Origin: Sedimenticola sp.
GTDB taxonomy: Bacteria > Pseudomonadota > Gammaproteobacteria > Chromatiales > Chromatiaceae
DNA length: 53,577 nt
Direction of reading: 5' to 3'
NCBI GenBank assembly: GCA_026989135.1
Contig: JALSJZ010000121.1
Span: forward strand, 1-53,577
In this document: piece after piece, positions 16,636 to 25,679 of the stretch
Numbering within the stretch: the stretch's first letter is position 1
Layout of the letters: each line of letters begins with the position of its first letter
The notes under the pieces: generated by a model
Told to the model about the DNA's origin: nothing
What the model saw: the letters and a program-made list of their open reading frames with translations, nothing else
The model's database searches: none
Translations under genes and position numbers: made by a program

Positions 16636-17514
16636 CTATTTTTTCGCCGTTACTTCCACAGTTTGCTTCGGTGTTTGGTGGCAGCGGTTGCAATCGGTTA
16701 AAGGAAAAGCAACCTTTCCGTGGCAGCGTCCACACCATTTCCCCTCAACAATCCCCTGCATGGTCATTTTGTTTTTGCCTTTGGCCATAATGAATATGCC
16801 AGTATGGCAATTTTCACACTTTAGCCAATAGGTATGGGCCTTATGAGGGAACATGACATCATTTACAAAATCACCTTTCGCTGTAATGAGCACATTCATA
16901 TCAAAAGGCGGCATCTCTGGCACGCCTGGTTTGATAGAGCCGCGCGGCTTGATGATCCCCTCATTTACAATTGCCATCCAGTCAATCAGACCAAATTTAT
17001 CTTTTGGAAGCCCTACTCCAGCCAGTGCTTCCGGGGGGGTTCCCTGCCCATACTTATAGGCATCAGATGCCGTGCCTGACGGGTCACCCATTTTTGCCAT
17101 TTTTCCAGTAATGCTTAAATAGATCCCGCTTCTTGGGTCATCCGGCCCAAATGCGGGGAGTGCGGCTTTTGGTTTTTGCGCTGAGGGCTTTTTGGCTCTG
17201 CTCTCTGCCGCTGCTGGCAGCGCTTTACTGCTCTCCTTTGTGCTATCAACCATTTTCTGCTGCGGCTCTGCCATGGCTTTTGCTGGAGCATTTGGCACTG
17301 GCTCAGGCTTTGGTGCCGTTACTGAGGCAAGGTTCTTTCTCTTTTCCACCACATCTGCAGCAGGCTCATTGGTGGTCGCGGCTGGTACAGCATCCCTTTT
17401 ATCCGATGTCTGTACCCGCTGGGTATCACTCTGCTTGCAGCCGGTTAACAACAGCAATGGCAGCAACAGGGTCGCTAATGCCAGACCATTACGAACAGTG
17501 ACTAGAGTTTCCAT
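16636..17514 (-). CDS. Triheme c7-type cytochrome lipoprotein
   Basis: A 292-residue protein with lipobox LLLTGC (Cys26), then a long Ala/Pro/Lys-rich linker (~30-120) that could span the periplasm. The conserved pre-domain (LPKDKFGLIDW; IIKPRGSIKPG) and a c7-type triheme domain with CENCH, CGRCH and CNRCH follow. After lipidation it is probably anchored in the outer or inner membrane, facing the periplasm. It lies 12 nt downstream of the small triheme gene, so they are probably one operon. Confidence 0.9.
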   Translation of the reverse strand: METLVTVRNGLALATLLLPLLLLTGCKQSDTQRVQTSDKRDAVPAATTNEPAADVVEKRKNLASVTAPKPEPVPNAPAKAMAEPQQKMVDSTKESSKALPAAAESRAKKPSAQKPKAALPAFGPDDPRSGIYLSITGKMAKMGDPSGTASDAYKYGQGTPPEALAGVGLPKDKFGLIDWMAIVNEGIIKPRGSIKPGVPEMPPFDMNVLITAKGDFVNDVMFPHKAHTYWLKCENCHTGIFIMAKGKNKMTMQGIVEGKWCGRCHGKVAFPLTDCNRCHQTPKQTVEVTAKK

Positions 17515-17526
17515 AATGCCTCCCTT

Positions 17527-17898
17527 CTACTGCTTTGCTGCATCAGCAGTCTGTTTAGGTCTGAATTCTGCGGTGTGGCAACGGTCGCAATAGAGTGCTT
17601 CCCATGCAATCTGCCCATTATGGCAGACACCACAGGCTTCACCTTCCATAATACGGCGCATGGAGATGCTGTTTTGCCCCTGCTTCATAATAAAGATATT
17701 TTCGTGGCACACTTTGCATTTGAACCTGATGCGGTGAAACCAGTGGGGAAAGATGACAGCCTTTACATCCGCCTTTTCCATACTGCTGCGGGTAGAGTCC
17801 ATGTAGATATCAGCATATTCTCTGGCAACAGCTGTAGAGGCTCCTCCCAAAACAGACGCCATAACCAGCAACGTCACTAATAAAATTTTACGGGTCAT
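17527..17898 (-). CDS. Small periplasmic triheme cytochrome (c7-type)
   Basis: A ~123-residue exported protein (signal ending near TAVARE) with CKVCH, CGVCH and CDRCH. The order FPHWFHRIRFKCKVCH ... GEACGVCHNG matches the N-terminal half of the hexaheme protein at 18151-19335 more than its own downstream neighbours. I prefer the ATG at 17898 (GAGGA nine bases upstream); 17913 is possible. It heads the minus-strand triheme run, with an FNR-like palindrome 87 bp upstream. Confidence 0.88.
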   Translation of the reverse strand: MTRKILLVTLLVMASVLGGASTAVAREYADIYMDSTRSSMEKADVKAVIFPHWFHRIRFKCKVCHENIFIMKQGQNSISMRRIMEGEACGVCHNGQIAWEALYCDRCHTAEFRPKQTADAAKQ

Positions 17899-17984
17899 CG
17901 TTATTTTCCTCATTATCGTGCCTTGCTTCCGTTGAGAATAGCAGAATAGAACCCTGCCCTACAGGCATGCCTCATTTGCGCTTT

Positions 17985-17998
17985 TTGACTTAAGTCAA
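17985..17998. promoter_or_regulatory. FNR/CRP-family palindrome in cytochrome divergent region
   Basis: TTGACTTAAGTCAA is a perfect 14-bp palindrome. It differs from FNR consensus TTGAT-N4-ATCAA by one symmetric base per arm. It lies between the divergent small triheme gene and the hexaheme gene and could control both. An FNR/ANR/DNR-type regulator is likely by family knowledge; direct proof is lacking. Confidence 0.65.
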
Positions 17999-18033
17999 TA
18001 TTTACCACGGCATAGTTGCCTCGTCAACTATTT

Positions 18034-18049
18034 TGCTGCCCGGGCAGCA
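18034..18049. promoter_or_regulatory. 16-bp perfect palindrome upstream of the hexaheme gene
   Basis: TGCTGCCCGGGCAGCA is perfectly self-complementary and sits 102-117 bp before the start at 18151, downstream of the FNR-like site. It may be an operator. It has no loop or T-run, so a terminator is unlikely. Confidence 0.35.
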
Positions 18050-18150
18050 GTGCTGGGCACCCTTGCTTATATCAGATGCACTATACTAAGCAGGCATCAA
18101 ATGCGCTTGTCATACCATTGCAGCTTCTACAGCACGAAAGATAATCAATA

Positions 18151-19335
18151 ATGATTTCATATATTTACAAGATCAACAACCGATTTATCTGGCTCTTTGT
18201 TCTACTGTTCTCTCTGGCCGGCAGCTCAGGTGCCATGGATAATGCAACCTTTCTCCAACAGTTTGCACACAACTATGAAGAGCAAAGATTCAATGACCAG
18301 CTGGACCTTGTACGCCTCAACAAACCGCTGATCCCAGGCGCAGTAGCTGATCTCATTAAAGAGGCCATGAGCGATGGGCGAAGCTTTGAACAACGCATGC
18401 AGCAGCTCAACATTGCCAGCGCCATCGCCTATATGTATCTGCACTGGCATGAGGATGAGAGCCTCATCAAACAGGTCACCCCGCTTATTCAAAAGGAGCT
18501 GATGCAAGAGCAAAAACGCATTTCTGAAATAATGAGATGGAAAAAAGAGGAGCGATTTCTTGGCAATTTTGTCATGAAAAAGCATGCAAAGGAGATGACA
18601 GAGAAAGGGCTGCCCATGGTGCTTTACCCCCACTGGCTGCATCGCATCATGTATGAGTGCAAGGTTTGCCATAACGGCATATTCAAAATGAAGCGCTGGG
18701 AGAACGACCTGTCACGGCAGCGTATTGAAAAAGGGGAGCAGTGTGGCGTCTGTCATAACGGTGTAGAGGCATTTGCAGCCGATGAGGCATCCAACTGTAA
18801 ATTCTGCCATGTTGCAGGCTCACCTGATGCAGAACATCTGCATCATCCAGAAAGGGTCAAACAGGCTCAAATTAAGGCCGCTGCAGAGAGTGTGGGAGCT
18901 GAGTGGCGTCCAGAAAACCTCCCTGATGGCAGGCTACCCCTGGACCGCTTTCAATTTATCGACTGGATGAAGCTGAAAGAGAACGACGTATTCACACCCG
19001 TGGCATCACTAGACAAAGGCTATATTGAAGAGGTTCGGGATAATAAAATACTTTTTGCCTCACGAAGCGGTTTTGTCAATGATGTCATCTTCGACCATAA
19101 AATCCATTCCGACTGGGTAGACTGTGCAACCTGTCACCCCGCAATATTCAAGGATGAGCTTGGCGGGAACAAGATGAAGATGACTGATATGTCAAAAGGA
19201 CTCTACTGCGGAGTCTGTCACGGCAAGGTTTCATTTACCTTTGCTGACTGCCTCAGGTGCCACAAAAAGACCACCGGCAAACTCAGCCTGGATGAATCAC
19301 GCACTATCGATGCTTTAAAACGACCCACCCCATAA
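18151..19335 (+). CDS. Hexaheme cytochrome made of two c7-type halves
   Basis: A 394-residue exported protein with six heme motifs: CKVCH, CGVCH, CKFCH, then CATCH, CGVCH, CLRCH. The first triheme half (YPHWLHRIMYECKVCH) resembles the protein at 17527-17898. The second, with its pre-domain LPLDRFQFIDW and FVNDVIFDHKIHSDW, resembles the proteins at 15871 and 16636. An all-helical ~130-residue N-terminal segment precedes the hemes. Its 3' end faces pepN with almost no gap. It is probably a periplasmic electron carrier; the partner is unknown. Confidence 0.9.
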   Translation: MISYIYKINNRFIWLFVLLFSLAGSSGAMDNATFLQQFAHNYEEQRFNDQLDLVRLNKPLIPGAVADLIKEAMSDGRSFEQRMQQLNIASAIAYMYLHWHEDESLIKQVTPLIQKELMQEQKRISEIMRWKKEERFLGNFVMKKHAKEMTEKGLPMVLYPHWLHRIMYECKVCHNGIFKMKRWENDLSRQRIEKGEQCGVCHNGVEAFAADEASNCKFCHVAGSPDAEHLHHPERVKQAQIKAAAESVGAEWRPENLPDGRLPLDRFQFIDWMKLKENDVFTPVASLDKGYIEEVRDNKILFASRSGFVNDVIFDHKIHSDWVDCATCHPAIFKDELGGNKMKMTDMSKGLYCGVCHGKVSFTFADCLRCHKKTTGKLSLDESRTIDALKRPTP

Positions 19336-19336
19336 A

Positions 19337-21967
19337 TCACTCCGACAGGCTTTTTGAGGTGATCTCATACACATCTTTGGAGAGACCCTCTGCTGACAAA
19401 ATGCGCTGTAGCTGAAACTGCATCAATCTACGTCGGGAGTCATCGTAACGCTGCCAGCGTGACATCAGGCGAAGCATACGCGATGCGACCTGTGGGTTCA
19501 GTCTGTCCAGCTCAAGTACCGCATCCGCCAGAAAGGCATAGCCCGATCCATCTGCTGCATGGAAGCGGATGGGGTTGGCGCTACAGAAGGCACCAATGAG
19601 GCTGCGCACCTTATTGGGGTTTTTAATGGAGAAGGCGGCATCCTCCCTCAACGCCTTTACCCTTGCCAGGGTATCCGGCAGCTTTGAGGTCGCCTGGATG
19701 GCAAACCATTTATCCAGCACCAGGGTATCCTCTCTCCACTTTGTGTAGAATCCGGCCAGTGCCTGCTCCCGCTCGGGGCAATCCCGGTTGGCCAGCAGGC
19801 TCAGTGAGGCGATCACATCGGTCATATTGTGGCTCGCCTGAAACTGCTGAAGACAGAGTGAACGCGCCTGTGCATCATCCAGCTGCATGAGATAACCGAG
19901 GCAGATGTTCTTTAAACGCCGCCGCCCCATATCAGCCGCCTCAGGGCGGTACCCGCCCTCTTCCTTACTGGCCTGGTAACAACCCAGGAGATCCGCCTTC
20001 AGCTGCTCGGCAATATATTTTTTCAGTGCCTCGCTTGCGGTGTGAATGCCCTCTACGTCCACCTCATCCATCTGATCTCCAAGATAGGATTCTGAGGGAA
20101 GTGTCAGTATTTCAGCCCGCAATGCCTGATCCACAGCAGTGTCATGTAATACCTTGCGTAGAGCATCAATGTACCCCGATGGCAGAGATAGGGTTTTATG
20201 CTGCACCCGGTTCAGAATAATACGTTGGCTCAGCATCTGCGCCGCATCCCAGCGGTTAAAGTCATCGGTATCATGCGCCATAAGAAACATCAGCTCCTCA
20301 TCGCTATAGTCATAACAGACCTTTACCGGCGCAGAGAGGCCTCGCAGCAGTGAGGGTATGGGGCGCTCTTTCAGGCCTGTAAAGCAAAAGGTTTCCACCG
20401 GCTTGCGCAGCTCAAGAACCCTTGTACCAGGAACCGGCTTCTCTTCACCCGCCAGCAGAACCGGCAGATCTGCACCTGTACTATCCAGCAAACCCATAGC
20501 CAAGGGAATGTGGAAGGGTGATTTGTGCTTTTGCCCTGGCGTGGCGGGGCAGGATTGCGCAACCGTCAGTTTGAAACTGGCTTTTGCTGCATCATACTCA
20601 CTCGTAATATGCAGTTCAGGGGTTCCCGCCTGGCTATACCAGTTTTTGAACTGCTCCAGATCCAGCCCACTGGCATCCTGCATACACTGTACGAAATCAT
20701 CTGTGGTTACGGCCTGCCCATCGTGGCGCTCAAAATAGAGATCTATCCCCCGCCGGTAGGCGTCACTTCCGAGCAACTGATGCTGCATGCGCACCACCTC
20801 TGCCCCTTTTTCATAGATGGTTACAGTGTAAAAATTATTGATCTCGATGTAGGCATCCGGTCGAATCGGGTGCGCCATCGGCCCTGCATCTTCTGCAAAC
20901 TGGTGTGCTCGCAACAGGCGCACATCCTCAATGCGCTTCACCCCGCGGGAGCCCATATCGGCCGAGAACTCCTGATCCCGAAATACGGTTAGCCCCTCTT
21001 TCAGGCTCAGCTGAAACCAGTCCCGGCAGGTTATGCGGTTGCCTGTCCAGTTGTGAAAATACTCATGTGCAATGACCGATTCAATGCCCTGGAAATCCTG
21101 ATCTGTGGCCGTGTCCGCCCTGGCCAGTACATACTTGGAGTTGAATATGTTGAGCCCTTTGTTCTCCATCGCCCCCATATTGAAATCATTGACCGCCACA
21201 ATCATGTAGATATCAAGATCATACTCACAACCATAATTCTGCTCATCCCAGGCCATCGCCTTTTTCAGGGATCGCAATGCATAGTCACACTTATCAATAT
21301 TCTCAGGCTCCACATAGATCTGTAACACCACATCGCGCCCGGAACCCGTTGTGTAGCTGCTCTCTATATGACACAGATCACCCGCAACCAGGGCAAACAG
21401 GTAGCTGGGCTTGGGGAAGGGATCATGCCAGCACATCAGATGCCGACCGCCGGGCAGCTCCCGGCTTTCGATCGGATTGCCATTGGAGAGCAGCACCGGG
21501 TATTTCACCCTGTCTGCGGTTATTGTGGTGGTGAAACAGGCCATCACATCCGGCCGATCCAGATACCAGGTGATGCGGCGAAACCCCTCCGCTTCACACT
21601 GGGTACAGAACATGCCATTCGACTGATACAGCCCCTCAAGCGCGGTGTTATTTTGCGGAAAAATCCTGACCGTACTCTCCAGAACAAACTGCTCTGGCAA
21701 CTGAAAAATGGTCAGGCTCTCATCATCCTGAGCATAATCATCAGGGTTCAGCGGCTCTTCATCCAGCTTTAGCGACAGCAGCTCCAGCTGTTCACCGTGC
21801 AGCCGCAAAGGCTCACTCTCTGCACCCGGATCCCTGCGTATGTAGAGCAGTGAGCGAACCAGTGTATGCTCCTCACCCAGATCAACATGCAACTCCACCT
21901 GATCAATATGGAATCCTGGGGATTGGTACTCCCTCAAATAGATGGTTTTCGGTGTATCATGCAACAT
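19337..21967 (-). CDS. pepN: Aminopeptidase N (M1 family)
   Basis: An 876-residue M1 metallopeptidase. The zinc site is VIAHEYFHNWTGNRI followed by LKEGLTVFRDQEF, and the substrate exopeptidase motif is GAMEN. Length and the C-terminal helical repeats fit the E. coli PepN type. This cytoplasmic enzyme removes N-terminal residues from peptides. It is convergent with the hexaheme gene (1-nt gap), so its 3' end has no room for a separate terminator. Confidence 0.97.
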   Translation of the reverse strand: MLHDTPKTIYLREYQSPGFHIDQVELHVDLGEEHTLVRSLLYIRRDPGAESEPLRLHGEQLELLSLKLDEEPLNPDDYAQDDESLTIFQLPEQFVLESTVRIFPQNNTALEGLYQSNGMFCTQCEAEGFRRITWYLDRPDVMACFTTTITADRVKYPVLLSNGNPIESRELPGGRHLMCWHDPFPKPSYLFALVAGDLCHIESSYTTGSGRDVVLQIYVEPENIDKCDYALRSLKKAMAWDEQNYGCEYDLDIYMIVAVNDFNMGAMENKGLNIFNSKYVLARADTATDQDFQGIESVIAHEYFHNWTGNRITCRDWFQLSLKEGLTVFRDQEFSADMGSRGVKRIEDVRLLRAHQFAEDAGPMAHPIRPDAYIEINNFYTVTIYEKGAEVVRMQHQLLGSDAYRRGIDLYFERHDGQAVTTDDFVQCMQDASGLDLEQFKNWYSQAGTPELHITSEYDAAKASFKLTVAQSCPATPGQKHKSPFHIPLAMGLLDSTGADLPVLLAGEEKPVPGTRVLELRKPVETFCFTGLKERPIPSLLRGLSAPVKVCYDYSDEELMFLMAHDTDDFNRWDAAQMLSQRIILNRVQHKTLSLPSGYIDALRKVLHDTAVDQALRAEILTLPSESYLGDQMDEVDVEGIHTASEALKKYIAEQLKADLLGCYQASKEEGGYRPEAADMGRRRLKNICLGYLMQLDDAQARSLCLQQFQASHNMTDVIASLSLLANRDCPEREQALAGFYTKWREDTLVLDKWFAIQATSKLPDTLARVKALREDAAFSIKNPNKVRSLIGAFCSANPIRFHAADGSGYAFLADAVLELDRLNPQVASRMLRLMSRWQRYDDSRRRLMQFQLQRILSAEGLSKDVYEITSKSLSE

Positions 21968-22189
21968 CTTATTTTTCCTTATTTATTAAACCTAGAAAAA
22001 TCAGTTAAACGCACGCACATGACGCAAGCTCTTGATCCGCCTAGCTATACAAAAAAGATCCTCATCACCCATTAGGTGACCACGGACTTTTTTGTTACGC
22101 TAATCGAACCAATATCTCGCCTAAAGCGCCTACTGTTGGTACGCCCTGCACGTAGGTTCAACTGATCTTTCTAGGTTAAACCGAATCTT

Positions 22190-22459
22190 ATGCCTGATAT
22201 TATCGTCTATAGCACCACATATTGTCCCTACTGCGTTAGAGCAAAACAGCTGCTTGAACGGAAAGATGTTGAGTACCAGGAGGTCATGGTCGACCATGAT
22301 CCCAGCCTGATGCAGGAGATGATGGAGCGCAGCCAGCGCCGTACCGTACCTCAGATCTTTATTAATGAGCAATCCATTGGCGGCTATGATGATCTGGCTC
22401 ATCTTGATGCCAAAGGGGAGCTGGATGTCTTGCTCGGGCTAGCAGATGCGCCTGGATAA
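22190..22459 (+). CDS. grxC: Glutaredoxin 3
   Basis: An 89-residue glutaredoxin with active site CPYC (12-15), the cis-Pro segment RRTVPQIFIN and the glutathione-binding GGYDDLAHLD. It reduces protein and glutathione mixed disulfides in the cytoplasm. Its end overlaps hslR by 14 nt, suggesting joint expression. Confidence 0.95.
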   Translation: MPDIIVYSTTYCPYCVRAKQLLERKDVEYQEVMVDHDPSLMQEMMERSQRRTVPQIFINEQSIGGYDDLAHLDAKGELDVLLGLADAPG

Positions 22460-22823
22460 ATGGCTCTGGGCTGCCCGCTTTTTCAAAACGAGAAAACTGG
22501 CCGTTGAGGCGGTCAATGGCGGCAAGGTGCATCTGAATGGGCAACGCACAAAGCCCGGTAAGGAGGTTCAGAGTGGATCCCGGTTGCGCATTCACAAAGG
22601 CTCACTGGAGTGGGAGATTGAGGTAAAGGTGTTGCCCAAACAGCGCCGCCCCGCCTCCGAAGCGGCGCTTTTCTATGAGGAGAGTGAAGAGAGTATCTGC
22701 AAACGGCAACGCATCTCAGCCGAACTGCGCGATCAGCGCATTGCAGCGGGGCCACAGCAGACAGAGAAACCCAGCAAGCGCAACCGACGCATGATTCATC
22801 GCTTTACCAACAAATCAGAGTAG
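22446..22823 (+). CDS. hslR: Heat-shock ribosome-associated protein Hsp15 (S4 domain)
   Basis: A 125-residue protein starting MRLDKWLWAARFFKTR, the S4 RNA-binding fold of Hsp15, with GKVHLNGQRTKPGKEV and a basic tail. Hsp15 binds free 50S subunits carrying a stalled peptidyl-tRNA and helps recycle them. The start lies inside grxC. Confidence 0.94.
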   Translation: MRLDKWLWAARFFKTRKLAVEAVNGGKVHLNGQRTKPGKEVQSGSRLRIHKGSLEWEIEVKVLPKQRRPASEAALFYEESEESICKRQRISAELRDQRIAAGPQQTEKPSKRNRRMIHRFTNKSE

Positions 22824-22848
22824 CAGAAAGGCTATACCTTCCCAGCCG

Positions 22849-23775
22849 CTAATTCCCTTCGATGCGCATCCGTTCCAGACGCTTGAGCGCCAAACGGGCA
22901 GCCGTGCTTGATGCATACTGTTCAGTCACCCTCTCCAGGGTCTTGCGCGCCTCTGCCCACGCCTTCTGCTCATACTGAATAAAGGCGATCTTCAGCAGTG
23001 AATCAGGCACCTTGGTGCTGTCGGGGTAGTTCTGCACCACCTTGGTAAACTCATCCAGTGCCGTTGCAAAATCCCGCGTTACATAGCTGGCCTCACCTAC
23101 CCAATACTGCGCATTAGCCGCCAAACTGCCATTCGGATACTGTCGCAAAAAAGCCCGGAAGGCCTGTTTGGCTTCCTCATAACGCCGCTGCATAAGCAGA
23201 TCAAAGGCCTGTTTATAGAGGGGCTGTTCCAATGCCGGGTCGGCAGGTGGCGCAATCGCAGTGACAGCCTCCCCGGCCACTGGCACAGCAGCTGTTGATG
23301 AGGGAGCAGAGAGCTCCTTCACAGGCACCTCTTGAGATGTTATCTGGCCAGCCGGTTGTGAGGCCTTAGCGGCAGGCTGGCTGAGAGGAGGGCGTGACTC
23401 TGCCGCTGCCTCAGCGGCAGGTGGTGTCACGATAGGCTGTTTTGTCGTCAACTGCATCATGCGGCGATCTATATCACTATACAGATCACGCTGGCGTTTT
23501 TTCAGTAGCTCCAGGTTGTGACCCTGCAGTTCCACATCACCTCTCAGCTGCTGGATCTCTTGCTGAATGCGATCAAGACGCATGAGGATGTCAGTCAGTG
23601 CCTGCATCCGGCGTTCCACCAGTTGCAGTCGACCTTCTATAGAGAGTACAGCAGACTTCCCCTCCAATAGAGGGGAAGTCTGCACCGTGGAGCGAACAAT
23701 AGGTGCCGCCCCAAATGCGGGCATCGCCACCAACAATGCGCACAGGGGCGCAGCACCTGCAGACCACTTCATCAT
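22849..23775 (-). CDS. cpoB: Cell division coordinator CpoB (YbgF)
   Basis: A 308-residue periplasmic protein with a signal peptide (to ~FGAAP), an N-terminal coiled coil (~45-105, heptads such as DRIQQEIQQLRGDVELQ), an Ala/Pro/Gln linker, and C-terminal TPR repeats (YKQAFDLLMQRRYEEAKQAF; YWVGEASYV). CpoB links PBP1B activity with Tol-Pal at division. It is the last gene of the Tol-Pal operon, 15 nt after pal. Confidence 0.93.
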   Translation of the reverse strand: MMKWSAGAAPLCALLVAMPAFGAAPIVRSTVQTSPLLEGKSAVLSIEGRLQLVERRMQALTDILMRLDRIQQEIQQLRGDVELQGHNLELLKKRQRDLYSDIDRRMMQLTTKQPIVTPPAAEAAAESRPPLSQPAAKASQPAGQITSQEVPVKELSAPSSTAAVPVAGEAVTAIAPPADPALEQPLYKQAFDLLMQRRYEEAKQAFRAFLRQYPNGSLAANAQYWVGEASYVTRDFATALDEFTKVVQNYPDSTKVPDSLLKIAFIQYEQKAWAEARKTLERVTEQYASSTAARLALKRLERMRIEGN

Positions 23776-23790
23776 CTAGAAATCCTTTAT

Positions 23791-24345
23791 TTAATAGGCA
23801 AAAACGGCCCGGCGGTTCTGGCTCCATGCCGCCTCGTTGGAACCCATGGCAACGGGCTTCTCTTCACCATAACTGATGGTGGTGATCTGACCAGAGGAGG
23901 CGCCCTGCGCCTTCAGCAGATTGGCTACCGCATTGGCACGACGCTCACCTAATCCGATATTGTATTCGCGTGAGCCACGTTCATCACAGTGACCTTCAAC
24001 TATAACCGTCTGGCTTGGGTTTTGCGCCAGATACTCGCCATGTGCAACAACGATGTCTCTGTATTCAGGTTTGATCTCACTGCGGTCAAAATCAAAATGG
24101 ATGACTCGGGTTGAGGTCAGTTTTGCGGGGTCATCCAGTGGATGACCTGTCCAGCCACTGCCTGCCTGGGCGCCGGATGTTGCAGCATCTTCGCCATGCA
24201 TGGAGTGATCCATCGCTTCATGCGTTGTATCTGGCATCTCGCTCACGGGTGCTGCATCCTCTACTTTTTTCTCAGTTGAGCTACAACCCACAAACAGCAG
24301 GGCGGCCAGCATTAACGGGATGAATTTGATCATTTTGTGTTTCAT
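23791..24345 (-). CDS. pal: Peptidoglycan-associated lipoprotein Pal
   Basis: A ~184-residue lipoprotein (lipobox LLFVGC) with an OmpA-like peptidoglycan-binding domain (IVEGHCDERGSREYNIGLGE; RRANAVANLL). An acidic, Met/His-containing linker follows the lipid anchor. It anchors the outer membrane to peptidoglycan and binds TolB. The start could be 24354 or 24345; the latter gives the typical short signal MKHKMIKF. Confidence 0.95.
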   Translation of the reverse strand: MKHKMIKFIPLMLAALLFVGCSSTEKKVEDAAPVSEMPDTTHEAMDHSMHGEDAATSGAQAGSGWTGHPLDDPAKLTSTRVIHFDFDRSEIKPEYRDIVVAHGEYLAQNPSQTVIVEGHCDERGSREYNIGLGERRANAVANLLKAQGASSGQITTISYGEEKPVAMGSNEAAWSQNRRAVFAY

Positions 24346-24368
24346 TATTGCCATTTCCTCTCTAAATA

Positions 24369-25679
24369 TTATTGACTATATGGAGCCCATGCAGGCTCAC
24401 GCACATCACCTGCTTGCAAGGCCAGCCGCTGTTTAACACGACCATCCACCGACACTGCGGCCAATTCACCCTGCCCTTTTACCTTAATTGCGTAAATTAC
24501 CATGCTGCCGTTCGGGGCGAAACTAGGCGATTCATCTAACGCACCCTCACTTAAAACCTGTAGCTGCGATGATGCCAGATCCAGCACACCAATGCGAAAA
24601 TCCGATCCAACCTGGGTCACCATGGTGATCAGTTTCCCATCCGGTGAATATGAAGCACGCGCATTATACTTGCCTTCGAAGGTAATGCGTTCGGCTTTTC
24701 CTCCCCCAGAGGGCATTCTATAGATCTGCGGTCTGCCGCCTCGATCTGAGGTCCATATAATGTGCCTGCCATCCGGTGACCAGGCAGGCTCTGTATCAAT
24801 CGCATAGTGTCGCGTCAAGGGTTGCAGTGTACGCCTCGCCAGATCAAGAATAAAGATATCCGGGTTGCCATCCTTTGATAAGGTCAATGCCAGTTTGCGC
24901 CCATCCGGTGACCAGGCGGGTGCACCATTGATCCCTTTGTATGATGCGATCCGCTGGCGCTTCCCGGTGTAGACCTCCTGCACAAAAATGGAGGGGCGGC
25001 CTTTTTCAAAGGAGACATAGGCCAGCTTCAGGCCGTCCGGTGACCAGGCGGGTGACATCAGCGGCTCGGTTGAGGTGACAATGGTTTGTGGATGGTAGCC
25101 ATCTGCATCCGCCACCTGAAGTGCTATCTTACGTTTGCCTGTTGGCTGGGCAATGGAGGTGATATAGGCCACGCGCGTTGCAAAGGCACCCCGCTGGCCG
25201 GTGAGCTTTTCATAGATCAGGTCACTGATGTGATGGGCCGTTGCCCGTAGATCACGCGCAGTCGTTGGGATGCTGTAGCCCGCAAGCTGCTCACCCTTGA
25301 AGACATCAAACAGCTGGAAGCGCACCAGGTAGCCACCGACACCGTTGGGCGTTACCTGCCCCACGACCAGGCTCTCCATACCCAGCACCTTCCAGTCTCG
25401 AAAGTCCACGCCCGCCCCGGTGTGCGGGAAGGCGATCATATCCTTTGTCGGCAGGGTCTTGAAGCGCCCGCTACGTTTCAGGTCGGCATTCACAATGGAA
25501 GCGACATCCTCGCTGGGAGCACGCCCAGCCCCCTGCCAGCCAAACGGCACTATGGCAATGGGCAGGGCACCGATCTCGCTCTCTGTAATCTCAATTACCA
25601 GTGGTGCGCTGTGAGCCACCTGACACATCAAAATCGCCACAATGATCAACAGTTTTTTCATGGGGTTAAATAGTATCAT
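24369..25679 (-). CDS. tolB: Tol-Pal translocation protein TolB
   Basis: A 436-residue periplasmic beta-propeller: N-terminal TolB domain (IAIVPFGWQGAG) then repeated SPDG blades (SPAWSPDGLKLAYVSFE; APAWSPDGRKLALTLS; EPAWSPDGRHIIWTS). The ATG at 25679 overlaps the tolA stop (ATGA), suggesting coupling. An internal ATG at 25661 gives a shorter signal peptide and is also plausible. Confidence 0.96.
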   Translation of the reverse strand: MILFNPMKKLLIIVAILMCQVAHSAPLVIEITESEIGALPIAIVPFGWQGAGRAPSEDVASIVNADLKRSGRFKTLPTKDMIAFPHTGAGVDFRDWKVLGMESLVVGQVTPNGVGGYLVRFQLFDVFKGEQLAGYSIPTTARDLRATAHHISDLIYEKLTGQRGAFATRVAYITSIAQPTGKRKIALQVADADGYHPQTIVTSTEPLMSPAWSPDGLKLAYVSFEKGRPSIFVQEVYTGKRQRIASYKGINGAPAWSPDGRKLALTLSKDGNPDIFILDLARRTLQPLTRHYAIDTEPAWSPDGRHIIWTSDRGGRPQIYRMPSGGGKAERITFEGKYNARASYSPDGKLITMVTQVGSDFRIGVLDLASSQLQVLSEGALDESPSFAPNGSMVIYAIKVKGQGELAAVSVDGRVKQRLALQAGDVREPAWAPYSQ

